This document shows, piece after piece, positions 33,554 through 45,677 of a stretch of DNA of 64,000 nucleotides. The position numbers were made by a program, and so were the translations under genes. The notes under the pieces were generated by a model. It was not told where the DNA came from, ran no database searches, and worked only from the letters and a program-made list of their open reading frames with translations. The stretch comes from Xanthostigma xanthostigma (Eukaryota > Arthropoda > Insecta > Raphidioptera > Raphidiidae). Position 1 is the stretch's first letter. Each line of letters opens with the position of its first letter. Location of the stretch: contig OY754467.1 of NCBI GenBank assembly GCA_963575645.1, forward strand, positions 52,485,108-52,549,107, written 5' to 3'.

Positions 33554-35511
33554 ATATGTTTAATTTTTTGGGCGAAGCAAAATTTTTATTTTATTTAAAG
33601 TGCTGCCAGTTGCATAAACAGAATATTCAAAAAATTCTCGTGTTGTGTTTAAATTTTGAAAAAATAAAATCAGCTACCTATTTTAAGTTCTAAGAAAGTA
33701 CTCCGAAAATTAGATTTAAAACATTTCTGATCCGCACCGTACGATATGAAAAAGGAGATGCGTCATAACTCGTCTACATTGAACTGTTTTTTTTTATGTT
33801 TACCGTATTTTAGTGTAATTGTGGCTTCCGAATATATTGTGGTGAAATAATTGCTTGAATGTTATAAAAAGAAAAACTCATTAACCGGTTAACAACTAAA
33901 TTTATTTGGCAATTTGTCAAGCACAATAAAAACATTTTTAATTCGGCTGTGATTTTACCAGCAATACATATCTAATATCTGTGCTTATAACACTGTGAAA
34001 TTAAAAAAAAAAAACATTTTTTTCACCACAGCAGATAGGGCTGCTAGGGATGTGTTACCTACTGACGGTAAATCAATTTTGACGCAAACAAATTGGGTTT
34101 AATATTTTTATTTTATTGCGCTTTTAAAAGTTCAATTATGGCATATTAACCGAACATAAGTAGTTATTTATTCGTTTCATTTGTTCTTCAGGTAGCTATT
34201 CCTTCGAATAAATAGCGATAATTCAATTCACCAAACATAATTATGTTTACTGCAGGCATAAATCTATTCTGTCTTACTTCAAGGATACAAATATTTATTC
34301 GCTTGATAAAATAATAATGGCCACCACATAGATCATAATATCTAACCTATAAACGTGGAGTATTATATCTGCAGTTGCTCTTGTGAATTTATTTATGCGT
34401 TGTTTATTAACATTTTGTGAAGTATATCTATAGTTGTAAAACATCAAAGCTAGTGGAAGTTTTCTGTGAAATTGGGTTAGGATGAAAAACTTTTTTTGAC
34501 ATTTACACTAACGCCATCGGTCGGATTTTTAAGTGAACGTCAAAATATTCAACAGAAAGAGCAAGGAGTATAGCGCACTGTATATTTTTTCTTTAATTAA
34601 CTTTTCTACCTGATATTTTGCCGGGTGAATTGAAAGTAAATTTTATTCTAACGAATAAATTTATTCCAAGATTAGTAATATCTTTAATAAAATTTAAAGC
34701 TTCTAAATTTATTATTTCGTCCTAAGCATCAAAGAAAACGTCAATAAAAATAAACTAAAATGTAATCAAATAAACCCGAATATTAATTCATAATAATCGG
34801 TGCTGAAAACCCCAATTTTACAAACAAATTCACTTACATGACTGAAATACAGTTTTTAGATAACAATGTTGACATGGATGTTGCCAAGCTATGTAAGATA
34901 AAATTTAAAAGCCACTGCCAGTTGCAAATTATAACCTTGTTACATTAATGACAACCATAAGTTATTCAAATTTAGTATTTTCTCAAACTTAAAAAATTTA
35001 GGACAAAAAAGTCAAGTTATATCAGAATAAGTATTAAGTAATTTGGATGACCGTTTCCTTCATTTGTTTTCTGTGACCTAAAAACTGCGGCCAACATCAA
35101 CGAGTAATAAGTTCCGAATGTCATTTGTTTTGTCACATCAAAAAAAATGTATAATTTCCGTTAGCAGTGGATAAAGAGCGCCGTTGTGTTTTGTTTACCT
35201 CCATTTTTGTGAAAATAAATAAATCAGCGTCAATATAGCTCAGGGTGACCCACAATGGTAAGCGCTGGCCCAGAAAGATAAAGAAACGAACTGCCGTTGT
35301 GTGTATGTATATTGTATGTGTGTGCAACATAAGCTTTATTCCACGTCACAAATTGTCCCGATGTTTCGTATCTTGCGCTAGCGAATATATTATTGCGTTA
35401 ATGAATATTTCACGATTATTGATCCAAAGTAAAACGGTGGCCTAGAAAGATAACGAGACTGAGTAATTTTTTTTTAATGCAGGATATTCGGAAACGCGAC
35501 GGTGACACAAA
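33554..35511. other. Long AT-rich interval, nothing recognised
   Basis: About 2 kb. Overlapping 65-codon frames at 35133-35445 are on opposite strands and unsupported. No shared repeats noted. Confidence 0.45.
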
Positions 35512-36180
35512 AAAGCGAGTGTGCTTTAGACCACACGACTGAAGTAAAACTTCTTCCTGCCATAATTATTTTAAATATATTTATTAAGAATAATGCGTAA
35601 ATATACCTCAAATTTGCTCATGTTAAATTCATAAACGAACAATAATATGCAGTCGGTTCGTCTCAAAGTTTATCGAACACAATATAATCTCACTCTGTAG
35701 CACATATTTACAAAATACAATTTTTGATTAATTAATAGGCAAAATATGTATATATATTTATTAGCATAATTTATAATACATTTAAAAGGATTTATTAACT
35801 AACCTACATTATTTCCCGTTACAAAATGCACCAAAATTCGATGAAATGTATATATTTTTGATACAAAAAAACAGTTGTTTTCATTTTAAACGTCAAATAG
35901 TTGTATTAATGCTCCGTCTTTGTCGCATTCACTAACTTATATCTCCCTCTCAACTTAATGCTCCGTCTTTGTCGCACTCACTTACTTATATCTCCCTCTC
36001 AACTTAATGTTTGGTCTTTGTCGCACTCATTAACTTATATCTCCCTCTCAACTCCGATGATGCACTTCCGTAAACGATTTCGTCAGGCATCGCGATATGA
36101 TGCACATCCGTAAACGATTTCGTTAGGCATTTACCAGCTTACTCCCGAAGTCAAGCGTGTCTAAAGAAGTTTTACTTCAA
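35512..36180. mobile_element. Repeat family G, copy 1, with internal satellite
   Basis: Inverted termini carry GAAGTAAAACTTCTT (35541-35555) and AAGAAGTTTTACTTC (36165-36179) plus TGTGCTTTAGACCACACGAC. A second, inverted copy is 47188-47549. Class unknown. Confidence 0.7.
35907..36053. repeat. 49-bp tandem repeat, 3 copies
   Basis: Units start at 35907, 35956 and 36005, exactly 49 bp apart, sharing GTCTTTGTCGCAYTCA and TTATATCTCCCTCTCAACT. A second array follows (36058-36130): two copies of a roughly 39-bp unit with CCGTAAACGATTTCGT. The sister element at 47 kb has only one 49-bp unit. Confidence 0.9.
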
Positions 36181-36701
36181 AAAAAAAAAAACGAAAACTT
36201 ATCAACACAATAGAAGTGCTTCCCATAGACATATTACAATAGACTATGCGAGAAAGCAGTGAAAGTGAAATCTAACCTCATTCGTTAAAAGTACATAAAT
36301 TATTGGAGTGTAATTTGAAACAATGCAGCTCTAAAGGCAGAGCTTGATTCATTCACTCAGAGAAATACACGAAATTTCTCGTTTAGAACAAACAATAGAC
36401 GTTCACGCAACCATGCACACAAAAGATTGATTTTTTCCGGAGGTGAAAATTTCTCACAACAATAAATTACGTCAAAAACTGTCATTTTGCTTTGTAACGA
36501 ACCTTCCAGTTTCTACTTGCATCTGCATTATTTTTTGATATCATTATTTACTTTAACTGACACAAATGAAGACGCAAAACTACTTTTCATATAAATAATA
36601 TTCAAACCTTTTTTTGTAGTTCCTTCAAAGATTTATGGATTTTAAATACATTAGACGTATTTTTTGAACATATCGACGTCGTATGATAACCCAGGTATGT
36701 A
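36181..36701. other. AT-rich interval, nothing recognised
   Basis: No repeat, RNA or coding signal supported. Confidence 0.45.
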
Positions 36702-37034
36702 TATTCCCATCAAAAACATAAATGTGAAAAGCCAAGTTCAATATTAAGAATCATTTTCATACTGTGAAAAATGACGCCATACCTCAATACAAAAAGAATT
36801 GAGATCTAAAAGAGTGCCTAGTTTTTCACTTGGCAAGTTTTCGTGTCTTATATTATCATTTATCCTAAACTTCATGTTTATATGTATGAGAAATTTCCAA
36901 ATGAAAACTTGGCAACCTTTTAAAACTCAATTCTTTTTGTATTGAGGTTTAGCTCAATTTTCACAGTATGAAAATAATATTCTTATAATAGTGAACTTGG
37001 TTCCCTTTTTCACATTTATATTTTTGATGGGATA
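36702..37034. mobile_element. Foldback element with arms over 100 bp
   Basis: Left arm TTCCCATCAAAAACATAAATG...CAATACAAAAAGAATTGAG and right arm CTCAATTCTTTTTGTATTG...TTTTTGATGGGA are inverted copies with scattered mismatches around a loop of about 110 bp. Confidence 0.8.
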
Positions 37035-37969
37035 CCATTACTTTTTGTAAAGAAATTATTATTATTTTATCGTTCAAAATTGGTTTGTAAAATTAATATT
37101 TTTTCCTGTATTGTTTTCTTTTTCGAAAGGCGCTAGAGGTTAATAAAAATCAATTGGTTGGAAAATATTTTTATTCAACTCATGCGCGCTATTCATGTTT
37201 TATCATGCCTAAAAACCGAACCCTAAATAGCCATTTACCGACTGGTGACAATTACTTGTCATAACTCAATGAAAATTTCTACTAGCTCGGCCATTGTGGA
37301 GTAATGAAAATAAACGTAACTATTTTCTGAGTCGTAACGAAATAGTAGGTAACAACAACTCCGTTGTTACCCATTGAGGCTAAAATTGAGAGGCCGAATG
37401 TTTTCGACATGGAGTTTATTCATAACCGGCTAACCTCAAACCAAAACATTGAATCGTGCTGTTTGGTGCTGTTAGTATTGACAGTTTTTTTTATAAAGAA
37501 ATAAATAGAAATTTACAACATCTCATTAATAACAATAAATAAAATATGAATAACGCGCAATTGTTCAATAAAATTATGGGCGTAACTTCTGTCATGAATG
37601 ACTTAGACTACTAGTTACGCCAATAACTATAAATCTTAAAATCTCACTTTTTTCTGATTTTTTCCTTTGTTTAAACACAATTACCTAGCTGGACGCCAAA
37701 TTTTAACTTTCGAAGTCATCTGGAAGTGGGGTAGGTTTTTGATATATAATAATATGTCGGTGAGTCAATGATAAAAATGCCTATTTTCAGACGTTAATAT
37801 CTCAACAACCGTTTGAGCTGTATTTATGAAATTTGGGGTTCTAATTAATCTAAGGGGTTTTAATAAATGTGTTTATTTTAAATAGATTTTGAGTTATTAA
37901 GGGCTCAAAATTGGCACCAAATGGTTCGTGTGATATAACACCCGGCTATTGTTTCCTATTTGTTGTTTG
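37035..37969. other. Interval without a supported gene
   Basis: AT-rich intergenic or intronic DNA; no feature supported. Confidence 0.45.
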
Positions 37970-38009
37970 AACTTGGCTTGACACGCTTCCGCGTGTCTAG
38001 ATACAAGTT
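37970..38009. other. Two-tier perfect hairpin with TTCC loop
   Basis: Outer pair AACTTG/CAAGTT (37970-37975, 38004-38009) encloses inner pair GACACGC/GCGTGTC (37980-37986, 37991-37997) with a TTCC tetraloop. The GC-rich inner stem stands out in AT-rich DNA. It could be a transposon terminus, a structured RNA or a rho-independent-like shape without meaning here. Function unknown. Confidence 0.5.
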
Positions 38010-38657
38010 TAATTTTCTTTTTAAAAAAACGAATCGACATTTTAATGTTTTAAAAATTTTCAGAGTCGACCTGACATGAGTGGGTGTTAGCACAGTTTTA
38101 TGTTTCAACATTTTGCCACTAGAGGGTTACCTACGATGTCAACACCGAACCGGGTGTGTTTTATAGACACACGACTAAAATTTTATAAAATTGTTTTTGT
38201 CTCTGTATTGATATATTCGACTTTTATTTAAATTTTCATTTTAATAATGTATATTATGGACTACAGTGGATAGGAATTTAAATTTTTAATTACCAGAAAT
38301 TCGCAAAACGATCAATTATTAAACAACATTAAAATGAGAAAAAAACAAAGTTTTTCAAATCCAGCACTCTTCATAATACGCAAATAGAACAAAAGATAAG
38401 AAATGAAATTGCTAGTCCGACATTTCAGTGCCAAGTAAACAATGTTTTATGTCTGCTCTTACATGAACTGCAGCTCATTTATCTTTATATTGAAGGATTT
38501 TTATGAATGTCTCTGATAGAACAATAATAAGACATAAAATAACATCCATTTAATTTTTAACAATCAACTTTGACTTTTTATTATCGTAAATTGGAATACC
38601 ATATTCGCTTTGGATGCCGCCCAATTACATTTTTTTATACCTGGCCAACCGCAGAAC
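38010..38657. other. Interval without a supported gene
   Basis: Contains the short inverted string CCGGGTGTGT...GACACACG near 38153; nothing else recognised. Confidence 0.4.
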
Positions 38658-38667
38658 TCTTTCTTTT

Positions 38668-38804
38668 ACATAAATAAAATTATCGACCATTTTTTGTATA
38701 TTGACAAAAAATTATAATTTTTTGTCAATATACAGTCTGAAAAAAATGGTCGATAATTTTATTTATTTGAAGAGTTCTATCCAGACGTTAATCTAAGATT
38801 TGAA
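38668..38804. mobile_element. Penelope-like foldback element, smallest copy
   Basis: Perfect 10-bp direct repeat TCTTTCTTTT (38658-38667, 38805-38814) flanks a near-perfect palindrome of about 99 bp plus a one-sided 38-bp extension (AGAGTTCTATCCAGACGTTA...). The extension matches, inverted, those at 868 and 60216. This copy is too short to hold the ribozyme core. Confidence 0.8.
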
Positions 38805-39144
38805 TCTTTCTTTTCAGTATAGAATTGATATTTATTAAATTTAAGTATTCTTCATCTCAGTGAATTTTCTTAAACAAAATTAATTCCTTTCTGTTGTTCG
38901 ACAGCCAAATAAGTTTTTAAGAAGATTGGATAATAATACCCCCAGCACTTTCCGTCTCAAGTCTTTCCCCCTCGCCAAAAAAACGGTTCCAATTCTCCCG
39001 ACGCCATTTTTAAACCTAACTTGTTATCAAGAAAATCTCCTGTAGGATGAGTATTTCAGTTGCTTAAAAGGATAGCTGTAGCCGTTTTTAGACGAGGGAA
39101 AATGATTTGAGATATGAAGAATATAGATGGAATATTTATAGAAA

Positions 39145-39712
39145 CTAGTGTGACCTGTGCGAATTATTCACACTAAATAAGTATAGTAATTATCACTTTA
39201 CAAAATTATTTTTTTAAATATGATTGCAGGTATTCAATTCGTTTCTAATTTTGCACACTGCTTATAACGTTCTTCTTTTTGTTGTATTACAATATGAAGC
39301 TCAGATGACAGATCGAAGAAATATTTTACTAAAATTGCCATATAGAGGCGCAAGTAGCAAAAGCGTTGAGCTAAGCCGTCAGATGGCATCATGCAACATT
39401 GCTGTGACGTTGTTCAGCGTTGCTCGCTGTTTCAAAATTAAAGTCGTTAGATGGCAGTATGTAGTATTGTGTCTGTTGTATTACAATATGAAGGTCAGAT
39501 GACAGATCGAAGTGTTGACGTTGTTTCAAAATTCAGCGTTGCTGTATTTTAATTAATTTACAAAAACAAAAGCAATAATACATTTTTTAGTTGTCGATGT
39601 CAGTAGAGAAAGCAATTATCTGTAAAATGATATATAATTTATGTGGAGAAATTGTGAGGTTTTTTTCTAAAGAAAGAGGCAAACATCTTTAACAGCGTAT
39701 TAATGTATATGA
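39145..39712 (-). mobile_element. Non-autonomous Helitron, family 2, copy 2
   Basis: Same ends as 30945-31506: TCATATACATTAATACGC at the 5' end and CTAG at 39145-39148 with hairpin GTGTGAA-TAA-TTCGCAC, flanked by A (39144) and T (39713). Differs by a small internal deletion near 39530 and an extra GTGAGGTTTTTTTCTAAAG near 39655. Confidence 0.85.
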
Positions 39713-40155
39713 TTTTCTTCGAGGAATAATTTTCGTTCGTTATCAGAGATGTCGTGTTTGATGAACTTAGCACATGTCTAGTTCTGCCAATGTCAAATAT
39801 AGAAGCTTTTTGTGTTCTCAGCGGTAGGAAATAAACAGACTACAGTGGCATCCACTCCGGCAGCAGGCAGAACAGCTCGGAGGTCGCCAGGTGACATGAA
39901 TGCCATCAAAATTTTATGATTACTGCGTCGCCGAAATTGAATACGGAGCATACGACTGTCATAAAGTAGAGTTTCGGCTCTTATTATATAAAAAATGAAA
40001 CAAACCCGGGAATACGAGCTCTCCTTTCTTACGTTACGCATTATTAATACGTCTATATGGAGCGCGATTAAATGTCTACCACGTTTATGATATAAACCGA
40101 CAGAAGAAAATCACAATTTTATTTTGTATTAAAATTACATGTTTATTTTAAACAA

Positions 40156-40631
40156 GGGGGCGTTTACAAATTACGTGAGGCGTTTAGGAAGAGAGAGGGT
40201 CTAGTCGAACCTCACTTAATCTCTCGGAGAGGAGAGGGGTAGTCTCTACCAATATTTTGCTATTTTTTCCCCGCTAGAAACGGAGTAAAATTGCGAGAAA
40301 ACTGCAGGTTAAATTAAGTAAAAAATGTTTCTCCACTAAAATATGGCTAAATCATATGCAATAATATTTATCGCGGTTAATAATATGTTTCTATGTTTCT
40401 TTAAGAAGTTTTAACTAGTGAATAAATAAAATATATAATTAAGAAAATTATGTTTATTTAAATAAATCGAACGCACTCAAGCACAGATTTATATATTTAT
40501 GCATTTTGATAAACCTCACGTGAGATTAGAGGGGATAAGTCGAGCAAAATCTCACGGCATCTTACCAAGGGGGAGGGGTGTCGAAAAATCTACAAATTTG
40601 CCTCACGTAATTTGTGAACGCCCCCCCCCCC
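40156..40631. mobile_element. TIR element with GGGGGCGTT ends
   Basis: Left GGGGGCGTTTACAAATTACG and right CGTAATTTGTGAACGCCCCC form TIRs of about 28 bp, extended by a C14 run on the right. GCCTCACG/CGTGAGGC is part of the TIR. Interior has further CTCACGT motifs and no ORF. Superfamily not assigned; no target duplication recognised. Confidence 0.75.
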
Positions 40632-41464
40632 ATGTAGTATTCGTTGTGATTCGAACAGTTTGACCAATAGCGGTATTTATAACGACATCACGTTAAATCA
40701 GCGAAAGACGTGGTAAATAGAATCATATATTTAATACCTTCATATTGCTAGCAAAGATCGGGAGAAAGGCTTAAACACTACGGCGCAAACACATATACGT
40801 CTGTCTCACTTATTATATTCTGAGTCTTATGCGCATGTCCGTGTCAGTTTGCACATGGAACTAGGGAATTGACTTGCTCAATTCCACTTACTATTTGCCC
40901 CACTACAGATGCGACACTTGCGCACAACGGGTCAAGTAAAAAGGAAGGGATAGAAACAGCCATTTGCTGTCTCACTTCATGGGCCACGCTTCCACTTACT
41001 GCCACTAGCAACATAGAAGTTATTAAATATATTAAATATTTCACAAAATAAGATTGCAGCAAGCATATAGCTTTTACAAAGTTTTTGGTTAGGTTTGAGT
41101 TCTGTGATGATGCTATAAGAAAACGCGGGATAATCCCCTTAATAAATATAGAAAATGTTATCCAATCAGAGCCCAATAAATTAGGTCGACTACATTAATT
41201 CAGTGTTATGATTAATTAAATATATAAATTCAGATTGGGACGCAAGTTTGACACTATTCATTCAAAAGTTTACGATGTGCTAAAGTTGTTGAATTACCTG
41301 CGTATATACATTGAATATACAAATGACAAAGTTTTATCGTGATGTAACCTTTAACATGTTTTACCTGATCTGACAGTTCCGTTATAAAATTATCCAGTAA
41401 AAACACTCGCTGATTATTCAAATACAAAGTCTATTGTTATAAAAAAAAATATATATATACTTAC
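40632..41464. other. Interval below the frequenin exon
   Basis: On the minus strand this is the first part of the frequenin intron. A 110-codon minus frame (40844-41176) contains VAHEVRQQMAVSIPSF but shows no family signature or frequenin-like EF-hand sequence. It may be a transposon fragment or chance. Confidence 0.4.
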
Positions 41465-41528
41465 AGTAAGTGTCCGTTGTCAATCGATCAATTGTGTCTT
41501 GCTTCAGCTTTGAATTCTTTTTACCCAT
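41465..41528 (-). CDS. Frq: Frequenin (NCS-1), first coding exon
   Basis: Minus-strand ATG (41528-41526) opens [16 protein letters not shown] and continues TTDTY before a consensus GTAAGT donor, leaving one T for the next codon (expected F). This matches the conserved N-terminus of insect frequenin, a myristoylated EF-hand calcium sensor that modulates neurotransmitter release. Gly2 followed by KKNS is the N-myristoylation context, and the exon break after Tyr21 agrees with the NCS-1 family. The start context GTGTAGCCATGG is good. AAATTAG just upstream could be a 3' splice site at about 41535, which would put the promoter further right (57.3 kb is a candidate). None of the EF-hand exons was found between here and position 1, so either intron 1 exceeds 41 kb or an exon was missed. 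Confidence 0.9.
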
Positions 41529-41831
41529 GGCTACACTAATTTAGAAATATTTTTAAGCGGTGAAATCAAGTTTACTTTTTCACTTCACTTATAAATCTCA
41601 CATAAAATTTTACTGGGATTATTAACACAGATGCTGATATTTTTTTATGAAATTGTTCGTTGACAGTTCTTAGATTTAGAATGAAAAAATTAATGAATCA
41701 GTTTATACTTATTCCACTACGGAAAAACGATTTAAAAGTTTTAGTGTAATGTGGATTTATTTTATGCGTTCACTTTTTTCGTTTGAAATGTTTAGGTCCA
41801 GCAAATCATCTGTAAAAATGTATTTAGTAAC

Positions 41832-42084
41832 ATATATTAGACATCGTGTCCATCGAGATAATAATTAACAAGAAAAATCGCAGGATTGTGGACAAAAAGT
41901 TAGATTTATTAATGTACGACGTTTCGTCTATAGATTTAGATTTTTTCAAGTACAATATATTGTACTTGAAAGGACGAAACGTCGTGCAATATATTGTACT
42001 TGGAAAAATCTAAATCTATAGACGAAACGTCGTACATTAATAAATCTAACTTTTTGTCCGCAATCCTGCGATTTTTCTTATTAA
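41832..42084 (+). mobile_element. Penelope-like foldback element with 12-bp target repeat
   Basis: Perfect direct repeat GTATTTAGTAAC (41820-41831 and 42085-42096). After a 33-bp one-sided extension the palindrome runs from 41865 to 42084 with ends ACAAGAAAAATCGCAGGATTG and its complement. GACGAAACGTCGT occurs in the plus orientation at about 41973 and 42021 and inverted in the left arm. The CTGAAGA half of the ribozyme core is degraded (CTTGAAAGG). Confidence 0.85.
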
Positions 42085-42096
42085 GTATTTAGTAAC

Positions 42097-44781
42097 GAAA
42101 TACAATATTCAGTAAATCAAAACATTCAAAAATATTTTTTTCATTGCGTCAGGATAGTATAGGCCAGCAAAATGACGAACTCAATTTCCACTAGTTCTAA
42201 AGTTGGAGAGACAGTTTTGGTCCAATTTTTAAAAATCAATAAAAAATAGAAAAATTCAAATAATTGATACTTTTTCGTATTTTTAAATGTTGGGTGTTTT
42301 TAGATATTTTCTTAGCCGTGGAAATTTTCAACTTCTCTACTTTAATAATTTTTGACAACAGGTGGAGAATTGTTTTTAAAGTTTCGCGAATCGGTATCTT
42401 TTTTTACAATATTATCAATAAAATATGCCTAGTTCTGTTCTGGAGATACATGCAAAAAACAGATGAAATACACTTTTTTTAACTCTTTTTGAACAAGTTG
42501 CAGTCATCACAAAGGAAGGTGAAATTTTGACAGATTATGTATTATACTTATATAATTGTTCCCTCGCACCCCTTTTCGATTTTGTGGAAATGTTTCGGGT
42601 CAAATCATTATCATTTTACTGGCCTAAGTAAGCGAAGCGTTTGACGTTTGAGTTAGTTTTTATTAAAATATCGGTACTAATTAACCCCTTCATAAAATAT
42701 AAAATACTTTTTTTATATTAGTATTAATTTTAAAATTGCTACCTGGCTACTCCATAACTTATAGAACAGTCTTCGTCAAGGAGACAATAAAAACCAAATT
42801 TGACTAGTAAGACATATTCGTAGACTAGTTAGGAAACCAATGCGATAGAAAACAATTAATTTTTTTAATTAGAATGTAAATAAAAAAGATATCATTTTCC
42901 AAAAACATTTTTGATAAATTGAGAAAATTATAAAACAATCGATATTGTTTAATTTACAAAGAATGCATCTATTACTCATCTATCAATAAAACAAAACAAC
43001 GTCACGAGCATACAATAATCCTTGCTTTTTTGTTCGTTGTTAATTGTTTTGCGTTCAGTTGATTGGCGTGTGTAATTTAAATGAAAAATTTCGCCACGAG
43101 GGCTCCGAAAATTGCATCAAAATTAAATTCACCTCGTATTAATCATCGGAATTTTTTAATTTGTCAGATTTTTCATTATCGTGGCACTCGTTAGCATCCA
43201 AATTTCTTCTAATGACCTTAGTAAACGTTTTTTTTTTTACTTTTAACTTTAAATCTTGAGTTTTTCACAGAAAATTTTGTCATAAAAAAATCTATTCAAA
43301 AAACTTTATTGCAGATTTTTAGGCGCGAATAGCGTATACTAAAGCGCCTATATGTACTCGTTTTGTCTGTGAATCTGTGAACCTGTATGTCACGCTTTTT
43401 TGTGGATTGTGTACAGCTCAAACGCCTTAACCGATTTTAAAAAGCTTTTTTTTTTGTTCGATTCGTCTTCGGGTAAATAATGAAAAAAACTTTATTTCAG
43501 ATTGTTTTCATTATTTTCGATTAACGCCTCAACCTCCTTAAGGAGGTTGATGCGTTACAGTCCCAATCAAAAGTAAGTCGAATTCTAAGTGGGAACTTTT
43601 CCATAATACATTTTTACAAAAGGTTATAAGTCGATAATACTAATAAATTATTATCATAAAGGCATAAATAAATAATTTTTTTAATATTAATTAATTATTT
43701 CAGTATTTTACTTAATTGACTAACTTTTGAATTTTTGTACAAAGTTAGGTTAGAAAAAATAAATTTGTGTAAATATCTGTATTTTACATATTTTTTCAGT
43801 AAATAATTAAAATAGAAATTAGAAGTAATAAAAATTAAAATTGTCAAGAATAAAATTCCATGATCGAAAAGGTCTAAGGTTTAATAATTTTTCTCAATGA
43901 TTACAAGTCTCCTAATTAAATTGCAAAAAAATATTAAAATATGCGTAAGACATCGATACATAGTTAGTTTTCGGAACTGCTGACATTATTTGGTTATTTG
44001 CATAAAATTAAAAATGTACCGTTTGCATGCTAGGTTGACATATTTTCCATAAGACTACCTACATGTAAAAGTTTTTTTTAATTTTTAACTTTATAAAAAT
44101 CTCCTAATGATTTTGGATTTTTTACAGAAAATTTTGTCATAAGAAAATCTATTAAAAAAACTTTATTTCAGATTTTTTTCATTATCTTCGTAAAACGACT
44201 CAACCTCCTTAAGTTAACTTGCTGTGGAACAATTCTATCGATGAATGGAAATTCAGTGAAGGCATTCGAACAACGAATAAAATTTTAGGAGCAAACTAGA
44301 CAAAACTTCGCATCAAATCATCATAGATCAAAATGCACTGTAACTGTGTCCATTTACATATTATTATGACGTTGATAAAAAGAGAAAACTAAAGAATACG
44401 TCGACAAATTCAGCTATCAGAGAATTGTTCGCGAATTTCGCAAAATGTCTCGTTCTGGTATATTTCTGCTGATGGAACATAAAATTTTGAACGATTCGAA
44501 CAGTTTCTGCACTAAATTGGACTAATAAATAAAATACAACGTGTATGTGTTGCTTCAAAATTTTATATATTTAAGTCATTCTTTCACGATTCTTTCCTTA
44601 GACGAGTTTTGGATCATTCTGAGAAGTTTTACAACAGAACAACATAAAAGACATCGTCCATAATGTGTTTGCCATTTTGAAATTACCGTTTTAAGTATCA
44701 ATAAAACGAGTGAGTACAAAACATTTGCGTCGGGGTAGTTTAGTAGTTTTTTTATTTGCATTGTACAGGGTCATCGAAAAA
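42097..44781. other. Long AT-rich interval with weak repeats
   Basis: A phrase containing ACAGAAAATTTTGTCATAA, CTTTATTTCAGATT and CTCAACCTCCTTAAG occurs near 43267-43545 and again near 44125-44218, with the palindrome CAACCTCCTTAAGGAGGTTG at about 43529-43548. Frames at 42264-42482, 44364-44558 and 44576-44761 have no support. Confidence 0.45.
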
Positions 44782-44793
44782 TTTTTATTATAT

Positions 44794-44980
44794 CTAATAG
44801 TTTCTGCCTTTACTTGATGAAAATCCATTATAAAATAAAATAAATAAAACAATTAAGTTAAAAAAGATTCTCACTTTAATTATCAATATCTGATGAAGCT
44901 GCTGTGACAGCGAAACATATGTTATATTTTGATAATTAAAGTGAAAATCTTTTTTAACTTAATTATTTTATTTATTTTAT
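44794..44980 (+). mobile_element. Penelope-like foldback element carrying a hammerhead core
   Basis: Direct repeat TTTTTATTATAT (44782-44793, 44981-44992) flanks a 41-bp one-sided extension (44794-44834) and a palindrome (44835-44980) whose arms share CAATTAAGTTAAAAAAGATT. The hammerhead-like core lies at its centre, with arms TTAATTATCA/TGATAATTAA able to act as stem I. AT-rich repeats make the duplication less certain here than at 41.9 or 38.7 kb. Confidence 0.75.
44890..44916 (+). ncRNA. Hammerhead ribozyme-like core
   Basis: CTGATGA, A, stem II GCTG...CAGC, GAAAC: the exact CUGAUGA and GAAA core with a paired stem II and a long potential stem I. The stem III side reads ATATGTTATATTTT rather than GTC, so the cleavage triplet is not clear. 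Probably derived from an active ribozyme; present activity unknown. Confidence 0.5.
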
Positions 44981-45180
44981 TTTTTATTATATAGGTATAT
45001 ATGTCGCAGGTATATTCACAAATCCGTGATATTATAATTTCACTAGTGAAATTATAGTTGCACAAAACTTAATTTTTTACAATTTGGCGGGCTCATTTTG
45101 TGATGTGTATCAGCCTTTATTTAGAATGTTGAATAATGTTCATTTATTATTACGTAGGCCTTAGATATAAGATTGCAATA

Positions 45181-45263
45181 TTAAGGCCTAGTTTATATGA
45201 GAGGCGTTCAACGCGCGTTGGCCCAACGTGCGTTGAACGTCTCTCATATAAACTAGGCCTTAA
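45181..45263. repeat. 83-bp near-perfect hairpin
   Basis: Arms TTAAGGCCTAGTTTATATGA... and its complement have only a few mismatches and no real loop (TTGGC/GCCCAA centre). The centre GTTCAACGCGCGTTGG is CpG-rich. It sits inside the long-TIR element and is probably a separate, nested insertion. Confidence 0.85.
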
Positions 45264-45440
45264 GTTTACACAAAATTTATAAATCATTATAATTTCTATA
45301 ATCATTGAATAAAGATTAATTTAAAATAAAACAAATTAGACATTATGACATTATAATTCCAATAGACCCACTCAGTGATATTGCACGACGGTAATATTTT
45401 GACGGCCAATGATTGGTTCATCCGTCAGAACCGTAATATA

Positions 45441-45677
45441 AAAACGCCATCGCATCGACACGACCTCGTAATTGTTTTATTTTAAAGAACTCCCCCCAAA
45501 CGCCCTCCCTTTTCACTGCGCAAAAAAACGCCATTGCATCGATACGACCCCGAAATTGTTTTTTTAAAGAGCTCCCCCTAAACGCCCTTCTTTTTTCACT
45601 GCGCGAAAAAAACGCTACCGCATCGACACGACCCCGTAATTGTTTTTTAAAGAACTTCCCCCAAATGCCCTCCTCTG
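45441..45677. repeat. 84-bp tandem repeat, about 2.8 copies
   Basis: Units begin at 45441, 45525 and 45609, exactly 84 bp apart, sharing AAAACGCYAYYGCATCGAYACG, CCCCAAACGCCCT and TTTTCACTGCGC. Confidence 0.9.

Noticed and set aside
35907-36130. CRISPR-like array
   Set aside because: Contiguous tandem units with no spacers, inside a eukaryotic transposon.
40844-41176. 110-codon minus ORF just downstream of the frequenin exon
   Set aside because: Not frequenin: no EF-hand loop or known NCS-1 segment, and no matching phase-1 acceptor at its start.
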